Program-made: the position numbers and the translations under genes
Source of the DNA: Maribacter sp.
Lineage (GTDB): Bacteria > Bacteroidota > Bacteroidia > Flavobacteriales > Flavobacteriaceae
Length of the DNA: 51,138 bases
Direction of reading: 5' to 3'
NCBI RefSeq assembly: GCF_016744255.1
Contig: NZ_JADGES010000009.1
Coordinates: 1 to 51,138 of the forward strand
The notes under the pieces: model-generated
Told to the model about the DNA's origin: nothing
What the model saw: only the letters and a program-made list of their open reading frames with translations
Database searches by the model: none
In this document: in pieces, positions 35,502-45,720 of the stretch
Layout of the letters: each line of letters begins with the position of its first letter
Numbering within the stretch: the first letter of the stretch is position 1

Positions 35502-37946
35502 TTAAAAATTACCTATTCTAATAATATCAGCAAAAATTCCCGAAGCAGTAACATCTGCACCAGCACCAGCACCTTTTATAATCATTGGTTGGTTAGGGTA
35601 CCTTTCTGTGTAAAACAAAACAATATTGTCGCTACCTTCTAGATTGTAAAAATCGTGTCCTTTGGGTATTTCTTGTAACCCAACACTAGCTTTACCATCT
35701 TCATATTGAGCAACGTATTTTAGCTTGCTGTCTGCATCTTTCGCTTTTTTATAAATAGCTTGGAAAGAATCTTCATGTTTAATTAAAGAAGTAAAAAAGT
35801 CCTCATTGTTTGTTGTGTCTAAACTTTCTTGTGGTAAAAATGGGTTGTTGACTATGTCATCAATCTCTAACTGATTACCACTTTCTCTTGCTAAAATTAA
35901 AATTTTACGCATTACATCAACCCCACTTAAATCAATCTTTGGGTCTGGTTCTGTGTAACCCTCTTCTTGTGCTTGTTTTACAATGTTATGGAAGGTGGTT
36001 TCATCATTAAAATAATTGAAAACAAAATTTAAACTACCAGAAAGAACAGCTTGTATTTTTAATATTTTATCGCCAGAAGCAATTAAATGTTTTAGTGTAT
36101 CTATGATAGGTAAGCCTGCACCTACATTAGTTTCGAATAAGAAAGGAGCGTTATATTCTCTAGCTAATCTTTTTAGTTCTTTATAATTGTCAAATTTAGA
36201 AGAACATGCAATTTTGTTACATGTAACAACAGAAATGCTGTTTCCTAAATATGTGTTATAGGTTTCAGATACTTCTGCACTAGCAGTGTTATCAACAAAA
36301 ATGCTGTTTCTGTAATTAAGAGTGTTAACTTTCTCAAAGAATTTTTGCTTATCGGCTTTTTCTCCTTTTACTAGTGAATTTTCCCAGTTATTTAGGTTAA
36401 TTCCATTCTCATCAAAAAGCATGGTTCTGGAGTTCGAAATTCCAATAACTCTTATGTTTAGTTTTAAATTTTCTTTTAAATAGTCTCTTTGCTGTAAAAC
36501 TTGCTTTAAAAATTTAGCCCCAACATTACCAACTCCCATTACAAATAGGTTGAGTTGCTTTACGTTTTCTTCAAAAAACTCTTCATGTAAGGTGTTTAAT
36601 GCTTTTTTTACATCTTCTTTTTTAATAACAGTAGATATGTTTCTTTCCGAAGCTCCTTGCGCAATTGCTCTAATATTGACATTGTTTTTTCCAAGAGTAC
36701 TAAACATTTTTCCGCTAAGACCTTGGTGACTTTTCATGTTGTCACCAACTAAAGCAACAATGGCCAAATCTTTCTCAGGGATTACGGGGTTTATTTTACC
36801 TCTTTCAATTTCATATTCAAAAGCACTATTTACAATTTCAACAGCTTTTTCAATATCATCTGCCGAAATACCAACACATATAGAATGCTCGGAAGATGCT
36901 TGTGTGATTAATACTACGCTAATATCTGCTTGCGATAGAACTTCGAAAAATCGTTTAGAAATACCAGGAATACCTACCATTCCAGAACCTTCTAAAGATA
37001 GTAATGCAATATTTTCAACACTACTAATACCACGAACAGTTTTTCCCTTTTCGTTTTTCGTTTTTGTAATTAAGGTACCTTCATTATCTGGTTCAAAAGT
37101 ATTTTTTATGCAAATAGATATTCCTTCAGCTAATACAGGTTGTATTGTTGGTGGGTATAGTACTTTAGCTCCAAAATGAGAAAGCTCCATTGCTTCTTCG
37201 TAAGAAATATGAGGAATAGCTTTTGCTTGGTGAACCAATCTGGGGTTAGCGGTGTACATACCACTTACGTCTGTGTAAATTTCTAGAATATCGGCTTTTA
37301 CAGCAGCAGCATAAATAGCTGCGGTATAGTCAGAACCTCCGCGGCCTAAGGTCGTAGAATTTCCGTTTTCCGATGATGCAATAAATCCAGGAGTTACAAC
37401 GACTGTACTTTTTGTATTGGTAAAGAAATGAAGGCTGTTTTTATAAGTTAGATTAAAATTAACAACTGCTTTTCCGTTTAAGTCGTTTGTTTTTATAAGC
37501 TCTCTACTGTCTTTGTATTCCGCATTTAAGCCTTCTTGTTTAAAATACTCACTAATAAGATAGGAAGATAATAACTCACCATAACTCACAATTTTATCAG
37601 ATAGTTTTGGGGTTATTTCCCCTATTAAGAAAGCGCCCTCTAGTAAGGTCTCTAAAGTGTTAAGTTCACTTTTTACTTTACTTAGAATAGAGCTTTGGTT
37701 TTTTACGTCTATAAGCTCTTTGACAGTAGATAGGTGTCTTTCTTCAATATCAGTAATAACTTGCTTGTAGGTTGCATCCTGGCTGGCTGCTAAATCGGCT
37801 GATTTTAGAAGTAAATCTGTTACCCCTCCAAAAGCAGAAACAACAACAATGTTTTTTTTGCTTTTACTATTATTAATTATGTTTTTTACTAGATCTATAT
37901 TATTTGCGTTGGCTACGGAAGTACCGCCAAATTTTAAAACTTTCAT
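35502..37946 (-). CDS. thrA: Bifunctional aspartokinase / homoserine dehydrogenase I
   Basis: Catalyses the first and third steps from aspartate to threonine. It has 814 residues. N-terminal kinase (KFGGTSVANA at 4-13; GRGGSDYTAAIYA near 201-213), two ACT regulatory modules (about 310-455; LLSLEGSGMVGIPGI and IVALVGDNMKSHQGLSGKMF), then the dehydrogenase domain with NAD loop FVMGVGNVGAKFL near 465, NKIACS near 571 and VLSGSLNFVFNYF / GYTEPDPKIDLSGVDVMRK near 640-680. ACT modules imply allosteric threonine feedback. A Thr-rich leader peptide lies 75 bp upstream. Confidence 0.97.
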   Translation of the reverse strand: MKVLKFGGTSVANANNIDLVKNIINNSKSKKNIVVVSAFGGVTDLLLKSADLAASQDATYKQVITDIEERHLSTVKELIDVKNQSSILSKVKSELNTLETLLEGAFLIGEITPKLSDKIVSYGELLSSYLISEYFKQEGLNAEYKDSRELIKTNDLNGKAVVNFNLTYKNSLHFFTNTKSTVVVTPGFIASSENGNSTTLGRGGSDYTAAIYAAAVKADILEIYTDVSGMYTANPRLVHQAKAIPHISYEEAMELSHFGAKVLYPPTIQPVLAEGISICIKNTFEPDNEGTLITKTKNEKGKTVRGISSVENIALLSLEGSGMVGIPGISKRFFEVLSQADISVVLITQASSEHSICVGISADDIEKAVEIVNSAFEYEIERGKINPVIPEKDLAIVALVGDNMKSHQGLSGKMFSTLGKNNVNIRAIAQGASERNISTVIKKEDVKKALNTLHEEFFEENVKQLNLFVMGVGNVGAKFLKQVLQQRDYLKENLKLNIRVIGISNSRTMLFDENGINLNNWENSLVKGEKADKQKFFEKVNTLNYRNSIFVDNTASAEVSETYNTYLGNSISVVTCNKIACSSKFDNYKELKRLAREYNAPFLFETNVGAGLPIIDTLKHLIASGDKILKIQAVLSGSLNFVFNYFNDETTFHNIVKQAQEEGYTEPDPKIDLSGVDVMRKILILARESGNQLEIDDIVNNPFLPQESLDTTNNEDFFTSLIKHEDSFQAIYKKAKDADSKLKYVAQYEDGKASVGLQEIPKGHDFYNLEGSDNIVLFYTERYPNQPMIIKGAGAGADVTASGIFADIIRIGNF

Positions 37947-38021
37947 TATGTAATGGGATTAACTTGTACTGAATAAGTGAGTTGCGTGTAAAACGCGTAA
38001 AATGGACGTATATGTAGTAGC

Positions 38022-38038
38022 TTACCCCAATGGGGTAA
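38022..38038 (-). promoter_or_regulatory. Leader hairpin overlapping the thr leader peptide stop
   Basis: On the transcript TTACCCC-ATT-GGGGTAA forms a 7-bp stem with a 3-nt loop whose 3' end is the leader stop codon. An upstream stretch ACCAATGG (38066-38059) can pair with CCATTGG inside it, so two mutually exclusive folds exist. A second hairpin, ACCAAT with ATTGGT (38066-38043), spans the Thr codons. No U-run follows, so it is not a classic terminator. Confidence 0.6.
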
Positions 38039-38105
38039 TTGTACCAATTGTAGTTGTACCATTGGTCAATGAAGAAAATAATATGTCCGTTATTTTGTCG
38101 TACAT
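38022..38105 (-). CDS. Threonine-rich thr operon leader peptide
   Basis: A 27-codon frame that starts ATG at 38105 and ends TAA at 38022. It reads MYDKITDILFSSLTNG then TTTIGTITPLG. Seven of 27 residues are Thr and four Ile; residues 14-24 hold six Thr in eleven. This parallels E. coli thrL, where ribosome stalling at Thr/Ile codons controls the thr operon. It lies between a good promoter and thrA (start 37946), and its Thr codons overlap hairpins with alternative pairing. Family similarity cannot be tested by eye; the composition, position and RNA folds together are the evidence. The absence of a U-tract leaves the mechanism (translational, Rho-dependent or other) open. Confidence 0.72.
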   Translation of the reverse strand: MYDKITDILFSSLTNGTTTIGTITPLG

Positions 38106-38121
38106 GATTCTTTGTGTGTCT

Positions 38122-38152
38122 CAAAAGTAGTACATTTGGTTTGCTAATCAAA
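38122..38152 (-). promoter_or_regulatory. Promoter of the thr operon
   Basis: On the minus strand: TTTG (38152-38149), exactly 19 nt, then TACTTTTG (38129-38122), a full match to the Bacteroidetes consensus. It lies 17 bp upstream of the leader peptide ATG. Confidence 0.75.
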
Positions 38153-38205
38153 TGTTTCTAGTGATTTTTGCGAAATCCTCACTATTTGCTTAATAATTGT
38201 ATTGA

Positions 38206-39747
38206 ATGAAACTTTTTACTGCTCAGCAAATATATGCTGCTGATAAATTCACAATAAATAAACAAGAAATTGCTAGTGAGGCTTTAATGGAGCGTGCTGC
38301 AACTCAGATTTTTAATTGGATGCATCTGCGTATGCAAGGTGCTCCTGTAAAAATTCATCTCTTTTGTGGAATTGGTAATAATGGAGGTGATGGAATGGCA
38401 TTAGCTCGTCATTTGCAAGAGCATGGTTATAATATAGAGGTGTATGTTATCAATTATAGTGAAAAGCGCTCTAAGGATTTTTTAATCAATTTAGATAGGT
38501 TAAAGGACCGTAAAATATGGCCTAATTTTATGGATTCGGATTGCGAATTTCCAGAGATTGGTAAAGATGATATTATTGTAGATGCTATTTTTGGTATTGG
38601 ACTAAATAGAGAGCCAGATGGTTGGGTGGTGAATTTAATAGAACATTTACATAAGTCGGAGGCTTTTGTACTTTCTGTAGATATTCCTTCGGGACTGTAT
38701 ACAGATAAGACTCCTTCTAATGAAAAAGCAGTCGTAAAGGCTAATTATGTGTTAAGTTTTCAAGCGCCGAAACTAGTTTTTTTCTTGCCTGATACAGGGG
38801 TTTATGTAGGGCAATGGGAAGTTTTAGATATTGGTTTGGATCCAGAGTACTTAGTTGAAACGGAAGTAGAGTATGAAATTATTGGAAAGAATGAAGTTTT
38901 ACCGTTGTATAAGCCACGGGAAAAATTTTCGCATAAAGGAACGTATGGTCACTCTTTAATAATCGGAGGGAGTTATGGGAAGATAGGAGCCCCAATTTTA
39001 GCAACAAATGCTGCTTTAAAAATTGGTAGTGGATTAGCAACTGCATATCTGCCAAAATGTGGGTATATACCAATGCAAACTGCTCTTCCAGAAGCTATGG
39101 TATTGACAAATTCGGAGCAGATTATTGAAGATATTAGTTTTGATATAGAGCCATCAGTGATTGGTATTGGTGTTGGTTTAGGAACGGAAAAAGAAACAGT
39201 AGTTGCTTTCACTAAATTTATAGAAGCGAATAAGTTTCCGTTGGTTATAGATGCAGATGCTTTAAATATTTTATCGGATAATAAAGAGTTATTAAAGAAA
39301 CTACCAAAGAATTCGATTCTTACGCCTCATCCTAAAGAATTAGAACGATTAATAGGGGAATGGAAAGGAGATTTTGATAAGCTTAAGAAAGCAAAGGCTT
39401 TTTCAGAAAAGTATGCCTGTGTTCTTGTTATAAAAGGAGCAAATACAATTGTTTTGTTTAAAGGTAAGGGCTATGTAAATACTACAGGTAATCCGGGTAT
39501 GGCAACAGCAGGAAGTGGCGATGTATTGACGGGTATAATAACAGGGTTGTTAGCTCAGGGTTATGACGCTCTGGGTGCGTCTATCTTCGGTGTTTATTTG
39601 CATGGTAGAGCAGGAGATATAGTTGTAGAGCAAGTGGGGTACCAGTCTTTAATGGCAAGTGATATTGTAGCGGCTCTTGGAGACGCTTATATAGATTTGT
39701 TTAAAGTTCCCGAGCAACCACAACCACAACAGGAGGGAGAAGAATAG
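38206..39747 (+). CDS. nnr: Bifunctional NAD(P)H-hydrate epimerase / dehydratase
   Basis: Repairs hydrated NAD(P)H. It has 513 residues. The N-terminal YjeF_N epimerase domain (about 1-210) has GNNGGDGMALARHL at 57-70 and VDIPSG near 160; the C-terminal kinase-fold ADP-dependent dehydratase has KGTYGHSLIIGGS near 245, LTPHPKELERL near 370 and GNPGMATAGSGDVLTGI near 428-444, where the Asp is catalytic. A Gln/Pro-rich tail ends the protein. It is divergent from thrA. Confidence 0.96.
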   Translation: MKLFTAQQIYAADKFTINKQEIASEALMERAATQIFNWMHLRMQGAPVKIHLFCGIGNNGGDGMALARHLQEHGYNIEVYVINYSEKRSKDFLINLDRLKDRKIWPNFMDSDCEFPEIGKDDIIVDAIFGIGLNREPDGWVVNLIEHLHKSEAFVLSVDIPSGLYTDKTPSNEKAVVKANYVLSFQAPKLVFFLPDTGVYVGQWEVLDIGLDPEYLVETEVEYEIIGKNEVLPLYKPREKFSHKGTYGHSLIIGGSYGKIGAPILATNAALKIGSGLATAYLPKCGYIPMQTALPEAMVLTNSEQIIEDISFDIEPSVIGIGVGLGTEKETVVAFTKFIEANKFPLVIDADALNILSDNKELLKKLPKNSILTPHPKELERLIGEWKGDFDKLKKAKAFSEKYACVLVIKGANTIVLFKGKGYVNTTGNPGMATAGSGDVLTGIITGLLAQGYDALGASIFGVYLHGRAGDIVVEQVGYQSLMASDIVAALGDAYIDLFKVPEQPQPQQEGEE

Positions 39748-39754
39748 CAATAAT

Positions 39755-40156
39755 TTATTTTGCTTTTATTCTTTTTTTTACCCATACTAAGGCATTGTCA
39801 TATTCTATGTAAAACTTCATAGCTTTTTTATAGAAAAGTTTTTCTATGTTAAAGTTATGCATGTCTATTTCTTTAACAGATACTATAGCAAATGCTTTTA
39901 GGTTTTCTAGCTCTCGTATATAGCTATATATAGTTGGGTCTATAGCATATGAGTTTTTGCGATAGCTAATGTATCCAAAGTTTTTGTTTCTAAAGTGAAT
40001 TTCGGAAATACCTATAATTTGATACGCTTTTTCTAGTGTAAGTGTGGCGCCTTCATCAAAAATAGAAACCATATAGTTGTCATATACTTGAACTTTTCCT
40101 ATCTCTAGCTGGTATTCTTTTACTACAATTTTTTTCTTCGCCAAATCCACTTTCAT
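39755..40156 (-). CDS. Small unknown protein
   Basis: A soluble protein of 133 residues, rich in Lys, Ile and Tyr, without signal or membrane helix. The alternation of strands and helices (KKIVVKEYQLEIGKVQVYDNYMVSIFDEG; AYQIIGISEIHFRNKNFGYISYRKNSYAIDPTIY) and the phrase AFAIVSVKE resemble STAS/SpoIIAA-like proteins of Bacteroidetes, but I would not assign a function. It is convergent with nnr, with 7 bp between stops, and separated from clpC by a terminator. Confidence 0.75.
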   Translation of the reverse strand: MKVDLAKKKIVVKEYQLEIGKVQVYDNYMVSIFDEGATLTLEKAYQIIGISEIHFRNKNFGYISYRKNSYAIDPTIYSYIRELENLKAFAIVSVKEIDMHNFNIEKLFYKKAMKFYIEYDNALVWVKKRIKAK

Positions 40157-40280
40157 GTATTATATATTACAATATTCTAAGCGAATGTACTGGTAACTCA
40201 AGGCTTATGGTAATAAATTAGACTAAAGGCTTAAATTTCGTTTATACTGCTTTTGGTGGTAGTTGAAAATATATTTACAT

Positions 40281-40316
40281 AAAAAAAGGAGCTACAACTT
40301 GTAGCTCCTTTTTTTT
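40281..40316. terminator. Bidirectional terminator after clpC
   Basis: Arms A7-GGAGCTACAA and TTGTAGCTCC-T7, nearly a perfect palindrome, 23 bp beyond the clpC stop and upstream of the small unknown gene. Confidence 0.85.
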
Positions 40317-40338
40317 AAATATTTGTACGATGTAATAT

Positions 40339-42888
40339 TTATGCTTCCGAAGATTTTTTTGCTTTTTTAATTTTAATAGTAAGCTCTTCTTTTTTCTTGT
40401 CTAAATCCATAAATATACTATCGCCTTCTTCTAGTTTAGAATTTACAATTTCTTCAGCTAGGGTATCTTCAATATACTTTTGTATGGCTCTTTTTAAAGG
40501 TCGTGCACCGTACTGTTTGTCGAAACCTTTTTCTGCGATATAATCTTTAGCCTCATCTGTTAGGTCCAGGTGGTATCCTATATCTTTGATTCTAGCGTAT
40601 AATTTACGTAGTTCAATATCAATAATTTTATGAATATCTGCTCTTTCTAATGCGTTGAAAACAACTACGTCGTCTATTCTATTTAGAAATTCTGGGGCAA
40701 AAGCTTTCTTTAAAGCATTTTCGATAACACCTTTTTGGTGTGTATCTGCTTGCGATTTTTTAGCCGCAGTACCAAAACCAACGCCTTGTCCAAAGTCTTT
40801 TAGTTGACGGGCTCCAATGTTAGAGGTCATTATTATAATTGTATTTCTAAAATCAATTTTTCTACCTAAACTATCGGTTAAGAACCCATCATCTAATACT
40901 TGTAGCATCATATTAAACACATCAGGGTGTGCTTTTTCAACTTCATCTAATAATACAACGGAGTAAGGTTTTCTTCTAACTTTTTCTGTCAATTGACCAC
41001 CTTCCTCGTATCCTACATATCCTGGAGGTGCGCCAACCAATCTAGATATAGCGAATTTTTCCATGTATTCACTCATATCAATTCGGATAAGAGCTTCTTC
41101 AGAATCAAACAATTCTTTGGCTAAAACTTTAGCTAATTGTGTTTTACCAACACCAGTCTGACCTAGGAAAATAAAGGAGCCTATTGGTTTGTTAGGGTCT
41201 TTAAGTCCGGCTCTGTTTCTTTGAATTGCTTTAGCAACTTTAGCAACAGCTTCGTCTTGTCCAATTACGTTCGACTTAATTAACTCTGGTAATTCTGCTA
41301 ATTTATTACTTTCTGTTTGTGCAATTCTATTAACAGGTATACCGCTCATCATAGAAACTACATCTGCTACATTATCTTCAGATACCGTTTCTTTGTGGAG
41401 CTTGCTGTCATCTTCCCATTTTTCTTGGGCAACAGCTAGGTCTTTTTCTATTCTTTTTTCGTCGTCGCGTAGTTTGGCAGCTTCTTCATATTTCTGCTTT
41501 TTTACAACGCTGTTTTTTAATATTTTAACATCTTCTAGTTGCTTTTCTAGCTCTAAAATTTGTTTAGGAACATCCATATTTACGATATGTACTCTTGATC
41601 CCGCTTCATCCAAAGCATCAATGGCTTTGTCTGGAAGAAAACGGTCTGTCATATACCTATTAGTTAGCTTAGCGCAAGCTATGATTGCTTCATCGGTGTA
41701 AGTTACATTATGGTGGTCCTCGTATTTCGATTTAATGTTTTGTAGAATTTCAATTGTTTCTTCAACAGTTGTAGGTTCTACAATCACTTTTTGAAAACGT
41801 CTTTCTAGGGCGCCATCTTTTTCAATATACTGTCTGTATTCATCTAGTGTTGTGGCTCCAATACATTGAATTTCACCTCTTGCTAAAGCAGGTTTAAACA
41901 TGTTAGAAGCATCTAAACTCCCGGTAGCGCCACCAGCACCAACAATGGTGTGTATTTCGTCAATAAAAAGAATAACATCATCATTTTTTTCTAGCTCGTT
42001 CATAACGGCTTTCATGCGTTCTTCAAATTGCCCACGGTACTTTGTTCCGGCAACTAAAGAAGCTAAATCTAATGTTACAACTCTTTTATTGTATAGTATT
42101 CTAGAAACTTTTTTATCGATAATTCTTAAAGCTAATCCTTCGGCAATGGCACTTTTGCCAACGCCAGGCTCTCCAATTAAAAGAGGATTATTCTTTTTTC
42201 TTCGACTTAAAATTTGAGAAACACGTTCTATTTCTTTTTCTCTACCAACAACAGGGTCTAATTTGTCTTCTTCTGCCATTTGTGTTAAATCGCGTCCGAA
42301 ATTATCTAAAACTGGTGTTTTAGATTTTTTATTTCCTTTAGGGGTAGATGTATTTCCGAAGGAGCTTTCTTTACCTTCATTAGTATCTTCGGAATCACTT
42401 GGGAATGATTCTGAGGTAGGAGAGTCTACAATATCATCATCACTAGTAATCATAAATTTAAATTGTTCTTTAACCCCATCATAGTCTACTTTTAATTTTT
42501 GAAGTAATTTGGTTGTTGGGTCATTCTCATTTCTTAAAATGCAAAGTAATAAATGAGCTGTATTTATAGAAGAACTCTGAAATAGCTTAGCTTCTAAAAA
42601 AGTAGTTTTTAGAGCACGTTCTGCCTGTCTTGTCAGGTGTAAGTTCTTTTTGTCTTTTTGTATACCACTAGGGTTTGGGTTAGATGGGCTTAGAATTTCA
42701 ACCTTTCTTCTTAAATGATCTAAATCTACATCTAAAGCATCCAAAATATTAATTGCTTTTCCATTTCCGTCTCGTAATAATCCAAGCATAAGATGTTCTG
42801 TTCCAATGAAATCATGGCCCAGCCTTAATGCTTCTTCTTTACTGAAGGCTATTACATCTTTTACTCGTGGTGAAAAATTATCATCCAT
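40339..42888 (-). CDS. clpC: ATP-dependent Clp protease ATP-binding subunit ClpC
   Basis: Hsp100 unfoldase that feeds ClpP. It has 849 residues: Clp N-domain repeats (1-150, with GTEHLMLGLLRDG and NTAHLLLCILRN), a linker of acidic and Ser residues, AAA-1 (Walker A GEPGVGKSAIAEG near 242), a UVR motif (KQKYEEAAKLRDDEKRIEKDL, about 460-480), AAA-2 (GQTGVGKTQLAK near 575) and a C-terminal D2-small domain. The UVR motif marks ClpC rather than ClpB or ClpA. No McsA/McsB genes are nearby. It is divergent from gyrA. Confidence 0.96.
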   Translation of the reverse strand: MDDNFSPRVKDVIAFSKEEALRLGHDFIGTEHLMLGLLRDGNGKAINILDALDVDLDHLRRKVEILSPSNPNPSGIQKDKKNLHLTRQAERALKTTFLEAKLFQSSSINTAHLLLCILRNENDPTTKLLQKLKVDYDGVKEQFKFMITSDDDIVDSPTSESFPSDSEDTNEGKESSFGNTSTPKGNKKSKTPVLDNFGRDLTQMAEEDKLDPVVGREKEIERVSQILSRRKKNNPLLIGEPGVGKSAIAEGLALRIIDKKVSRILYNKRVVTLDLASLVAGTKYRGQFEERMKAVMNELEKNDDVILFIDEIHTIVGAGGATGSLDASNMFKPALARGEIQCIGATTLDEYRQYIEKDGALERRFQKVIVEPTTVEETIEILQNIKSKYEDHHNVTYTDEAIIACAKLTNRYMTDRFLPDKAIDALDEAGSRVHIVNMDVPKQILELEKQLEDVKILKNSVVKKQKYEEAAKLRDDEKRIEKDLAVAQEKWEDDSKLHKETVSEDNVADVVSMMSGIPVNRIAQTESNKLAELPELIKSNVIGQDEAVAKVAKAIQRNRAGLKDPNKPIGSFIFLGQTGVGKTQLAKVLAKELFDSEEALIRIDMSEYMEKFAISRLVGAPPGYVGYEEGGQLTEKVRRKPYSVVLLDEVEKAHPDVFNMMLQVLDDGFLTDSLGRKIDFRNTIIIMTSNIGARQLKDFGQGVGFGTAAKKSQADTHQKGVIENALKKAFAPEFLNRIDDVVVFNALERADIHKIIDIELRKLYARIKDIGYHLDLTDEAKDYIAEKGFDKQYGARPLKRAIQKYIEDTLAEEIVNSKLEEGDSIFMDLDKKKEELTIKIKKAKKSSEA

Positions 42889-43149
42889 ATAATTATTGTA
42901 TCAGCTATAAAATTACTAAATCTAGCTTAAACATAAGCAATTACTGTACCTATATTCGTTAAACTATATCTAAATGACGAAAAAAGTATGGAATAGCAAA
43001 ATTATTGCATATCAAATTATTAACTGTTGGCGGGTGTTAAAGTGTTAATAAATTCTTTAATAAAGTCTCTGTTAAATGCTTTGTTGACTTCGATTTTGAG
43101 TATATTGGCATGCTTTTTTAACCCTAATTAAAAACAACTAGATTCTAAG

Positions 43150-45684
43150 ATGGCAGACGGAGAAAAATTGATTCCTATTAATATTGAAGATGAAATGAAA
43201 TCGGCTTACATTGATTATTCAATGTCGGTCATTGTGTCACGTGCCCTTCCAGATGTAAGAGATGGGCTAAAACCTGTGCACAGAAGGGTTTTGTTTGGGA
43301 TGTATGAATTAGGAGTGCGGTCCAGTAGTGCGCATAAGAAATCTGCCCGTATCGTCGGGGAGGTTTTAGGTAAGTATCACCCACACGGAGATACTTCTGT
43401 ATATGATTCTATGGTGCGTATGGCTCAGGAGTGGAGTTTGCGTTATATGTTAGTAGATGGCCAGGGTAACTTTGGTTCTATTGATGGAGATAGCCCTGCT
43501 GCAATGCGTTATACGGAGGCCCGTATGCGTAAGATGGCAGATGATATGCTAGCAGATATAGATAAAGATACTGTGGATCATCAGTTAAATTTTGATGACT
43601 CTCTTAAGGAGCCTACCGTATTACCGACAAGAATTCCAAACTTATTAGTAAATGGAGCGTCTGGTATTGCAGTGGGTATGGCAACAAATATGCCGCCTCA
43701 TAATTTATCGGAAGTCGTAGATGGTACCATAGCTTATATTGAGAATAATGATATAGAGATTGAAGAGTTAATTACACATATAAAAGCTCCAGATTTTCCG
43801 ACAGGGGGGATTATATATGGATACGAAGGTGTAAAAGAAGCTTTTCATACAGGTCGTGGTAGGGTTGTAATGCGTGCCAAAGCTGTAATAGAGGAAGTGC
43901 AAGGAAGGGAATGTATTATTGTTACTGAAATTCCTTACCAAGTGAATAAAGCGGATATGATTAAGAAGACCGCAGACTTGGTGAATGATAAGAAAATAGA
44001 AGGTATTTCTACGATTCGCGATGAATCGGATAGAAAAGGTATGCGTGTCGTTTATATTCTTAAGAGAGATGCGGTTCCGAATATAGTATTAAACATGCTT
44101 TATAAATACACTGCGTTACAATCGTCGTTCAGTGTAAATAACATTGCTTTAGTTAACGGTAGGCCAAGGTTACTTAATGTTAAGGAGATGATTCACTATT
44201 TTGTGGAGCATAGACACGAGGTAGTTGTAAGGCGAACAGAATTTGAATTAAAGAAAGCAGAAGATAGAGCTCATATCTTAGAAGGTTTAATTATAGCGTC
44301 AGATAATATTGATGAGGTAATAGCTATTATTAGAGCATCTTCAAATGCAGAGGAAGCTAGAGTGAAATTGATGGAGCGTTTTAAGCTTTCGGAAATTCAA
44401 TCTAAAGCTATCGTGGAGATGAGATTGCGTCAATTAACTGGACTGGAGCAAGATAAGCTTCGTGCAGAGTATGATGAAATTTTAAAAACTATCGCGGACT
44501 TAAAAGATATTTTAGCAAATAAGGAGCGTAGGATGCAAATTATTAAAGATGAGCTCCAAGAGGTTAAAGATAAGTATGGTGATGAGCGTAGATCAGAAAT
44601 TAATTATGCTGGCGGAGATTTAAGCATGGAAGATATGATTCCTAATGAGCAAGTAGTAATAACTATTTCTCATGCGGGTTATATTAAGAGAACACCTCTT
44701 TCTGAATATAAAACTCAAAATAGAGGAGGAGTTGGTCAAAAAGCTTCTTCAACAAGAAACGAAGATTTCTTAGAGCATTTATTTGTTGGTACTAACCACC
44801 AGTATATGTTATTCTTTACGCAAAAAGGAAAATGTTTCTGGATGCGGGTTTATGAAATCCCGGAAGGAAGTAGAACATCAAAAGGTAGAGCAATTCAGAA
44901 TCTTATAAATATTGAACAAGACGATAAAGTGAAAGCATTTATCTGTACGCAAGATTTAAAAGATGAAGAGTATGTAAATAGTCATTATGTTATTATGGCT
45001 ACTAAGAAAGGTGTAGTTAAGAAAACATCTTTAGAACAATATTCTCGTCCTCGTCAAAATGGTATTAATGCTATTGGAGTAAGAGAAGGGGATGAATTGT
45101 TAGAGGCTAAATTAACAACAGGAACTAGTCAAGTTTTCTTAGGATTAAAATCTGGTAAAGCAATTCGTTTCGAGGAGAGTAAAACTAGACCGATGGGTAG
45201 AAATGCTTCTGGTGTACGTGGTATTACATTAGCTCATGATACGGATGAGGTAATAGGTATGGTTACGATACATGATTTTGAAGATGAACTTTTAGTGGTT
45301 TCTGAAAATGGTTATGGTAAACGTTCTAGTATAGACGATTATAGAGTTACTAACCGTGGAGGTAAAGGAGTTAAAACTATATCTATAACAGAAAAAACAG
45401 GGGGATTAGTTGCTATTAAGAATGTTACAGATTCCGATGATTTAATGATTATCAATAAATCGGGTATTGCTATTCGTATGGCGGTAGAAGACTTAAGGGT
45501 TATGGGTAGAGCTACACAAGGAGTGAAGTTAATTAACATAAAAGGAAATGACTCTATTGCGGCTGTAGCAAAAGTAATGAAGGATGAAGATGAAATTGAT
45601 GAAGGGGAAACATCTGATATAGAGGTAGATGCAGAAGGTGGCACGGCAATTGATAAGGATAGCACAGAAGAAACAGAAGAGTAA
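43150..45684 (+). CDS. gyrA: DNA gyrase subunit A
   Basis: Breakage-reunion subunit of gyrase. It has 844 residues. The catalytic Tyr is Tyr121 in [10 protein letters not shown]; the quinolone-resistance region has [15 protein letters not shown] with Ser at the usual position 83-equivalent (DTSVYDS). The C-terminal beta-pinwheel has the GyrA-box [11 protein letters not shown] near 525. The acidic tail ([19 protein letters not shown]) is family-typical. A TPR gene follows after 36 bp. The ATG at 43150 fits [28 protein letters not shown]. Confidence 0.97.
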   Translation: MADGEKLIPINIEDEMKSAYIDYSMSVIVSRALPDVRDGLKPVHRRVLFGMYELGVRSSSAHKKSARIVGEVLGKYHPHGDTSVYDSMVRMAQEWSLRYMLVDGQGNFGSIDGDSPAAMRYTEARMRKMADDMLADIDKDTVDHQLNFDDSLKEPTVLPTRIPNLLVNGASGIAVGMATNMPPHNLSEVVDGTIAYIENNDIEIEELITHIKAPDFPTGGIIYGYEGVKEAFHTGRGRVVMRAKAVIEEVQGRECIIVTEIPYQVNKADMIKKTADLVNDKKIEGISTIRDESDRKGMRVVYILKRDAVPNIVLNMLYKYTALQSSFSVNNIALVNGRPRLLNVKEMIHYFVEHRHEVVVRRTEFELKKAEDRAHILEGLIIASDNIDEVIAIIRASSNAEEARVKLMERFKLSEIQSKAIVEMRLRQLTGLEQDKLRAEYDEILKTIADLKDILANKERRMQIIKDELQEVKDKYGDERRSEINYAGGDLSMEDMIPNEQVVITISHAGYIKRTPLSEYKTQNRGGVGQKASSTRNEDFLEHLFVGTNHQYMLFFTQKGKCFWMRVYEIPEGSRTSKGRAIQNLINIEQDDKVKAFICTQDLKDEEYVNSHYVIMATKKGVVKKTSLEQYSRPRQNGINAIGVREGDELLEAKLTTGTSQVFLGLKSGKAIRFEESKTRPMGRNASGVRGITLAHDTDEVIGMVTIHDFEDELLVVSENGYGKRSSIDDYRVTNRGGKGVKTISITEKTGGLVAIKNVTDSDDLMIINKSGIAIRMAVEDLRVMGRATQGVKLINIKGNDSIAAVAKVMKDEDEIDEGETSDIEVDAEGGTAIDKDSTEETEE

Positions 45685-45720
45685 ATAATAAACAAAAACT
45701 AATATTTTAATAGAGTAAAA

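Noticed and set aside
37900-38151. 83-codon minus-strand frame overlapping the thrA start
   Set aside because: It runs in another frame through the thr leader and thrA start. The 27-codon Thr-rich frame fits promoter position and RNA folds better.
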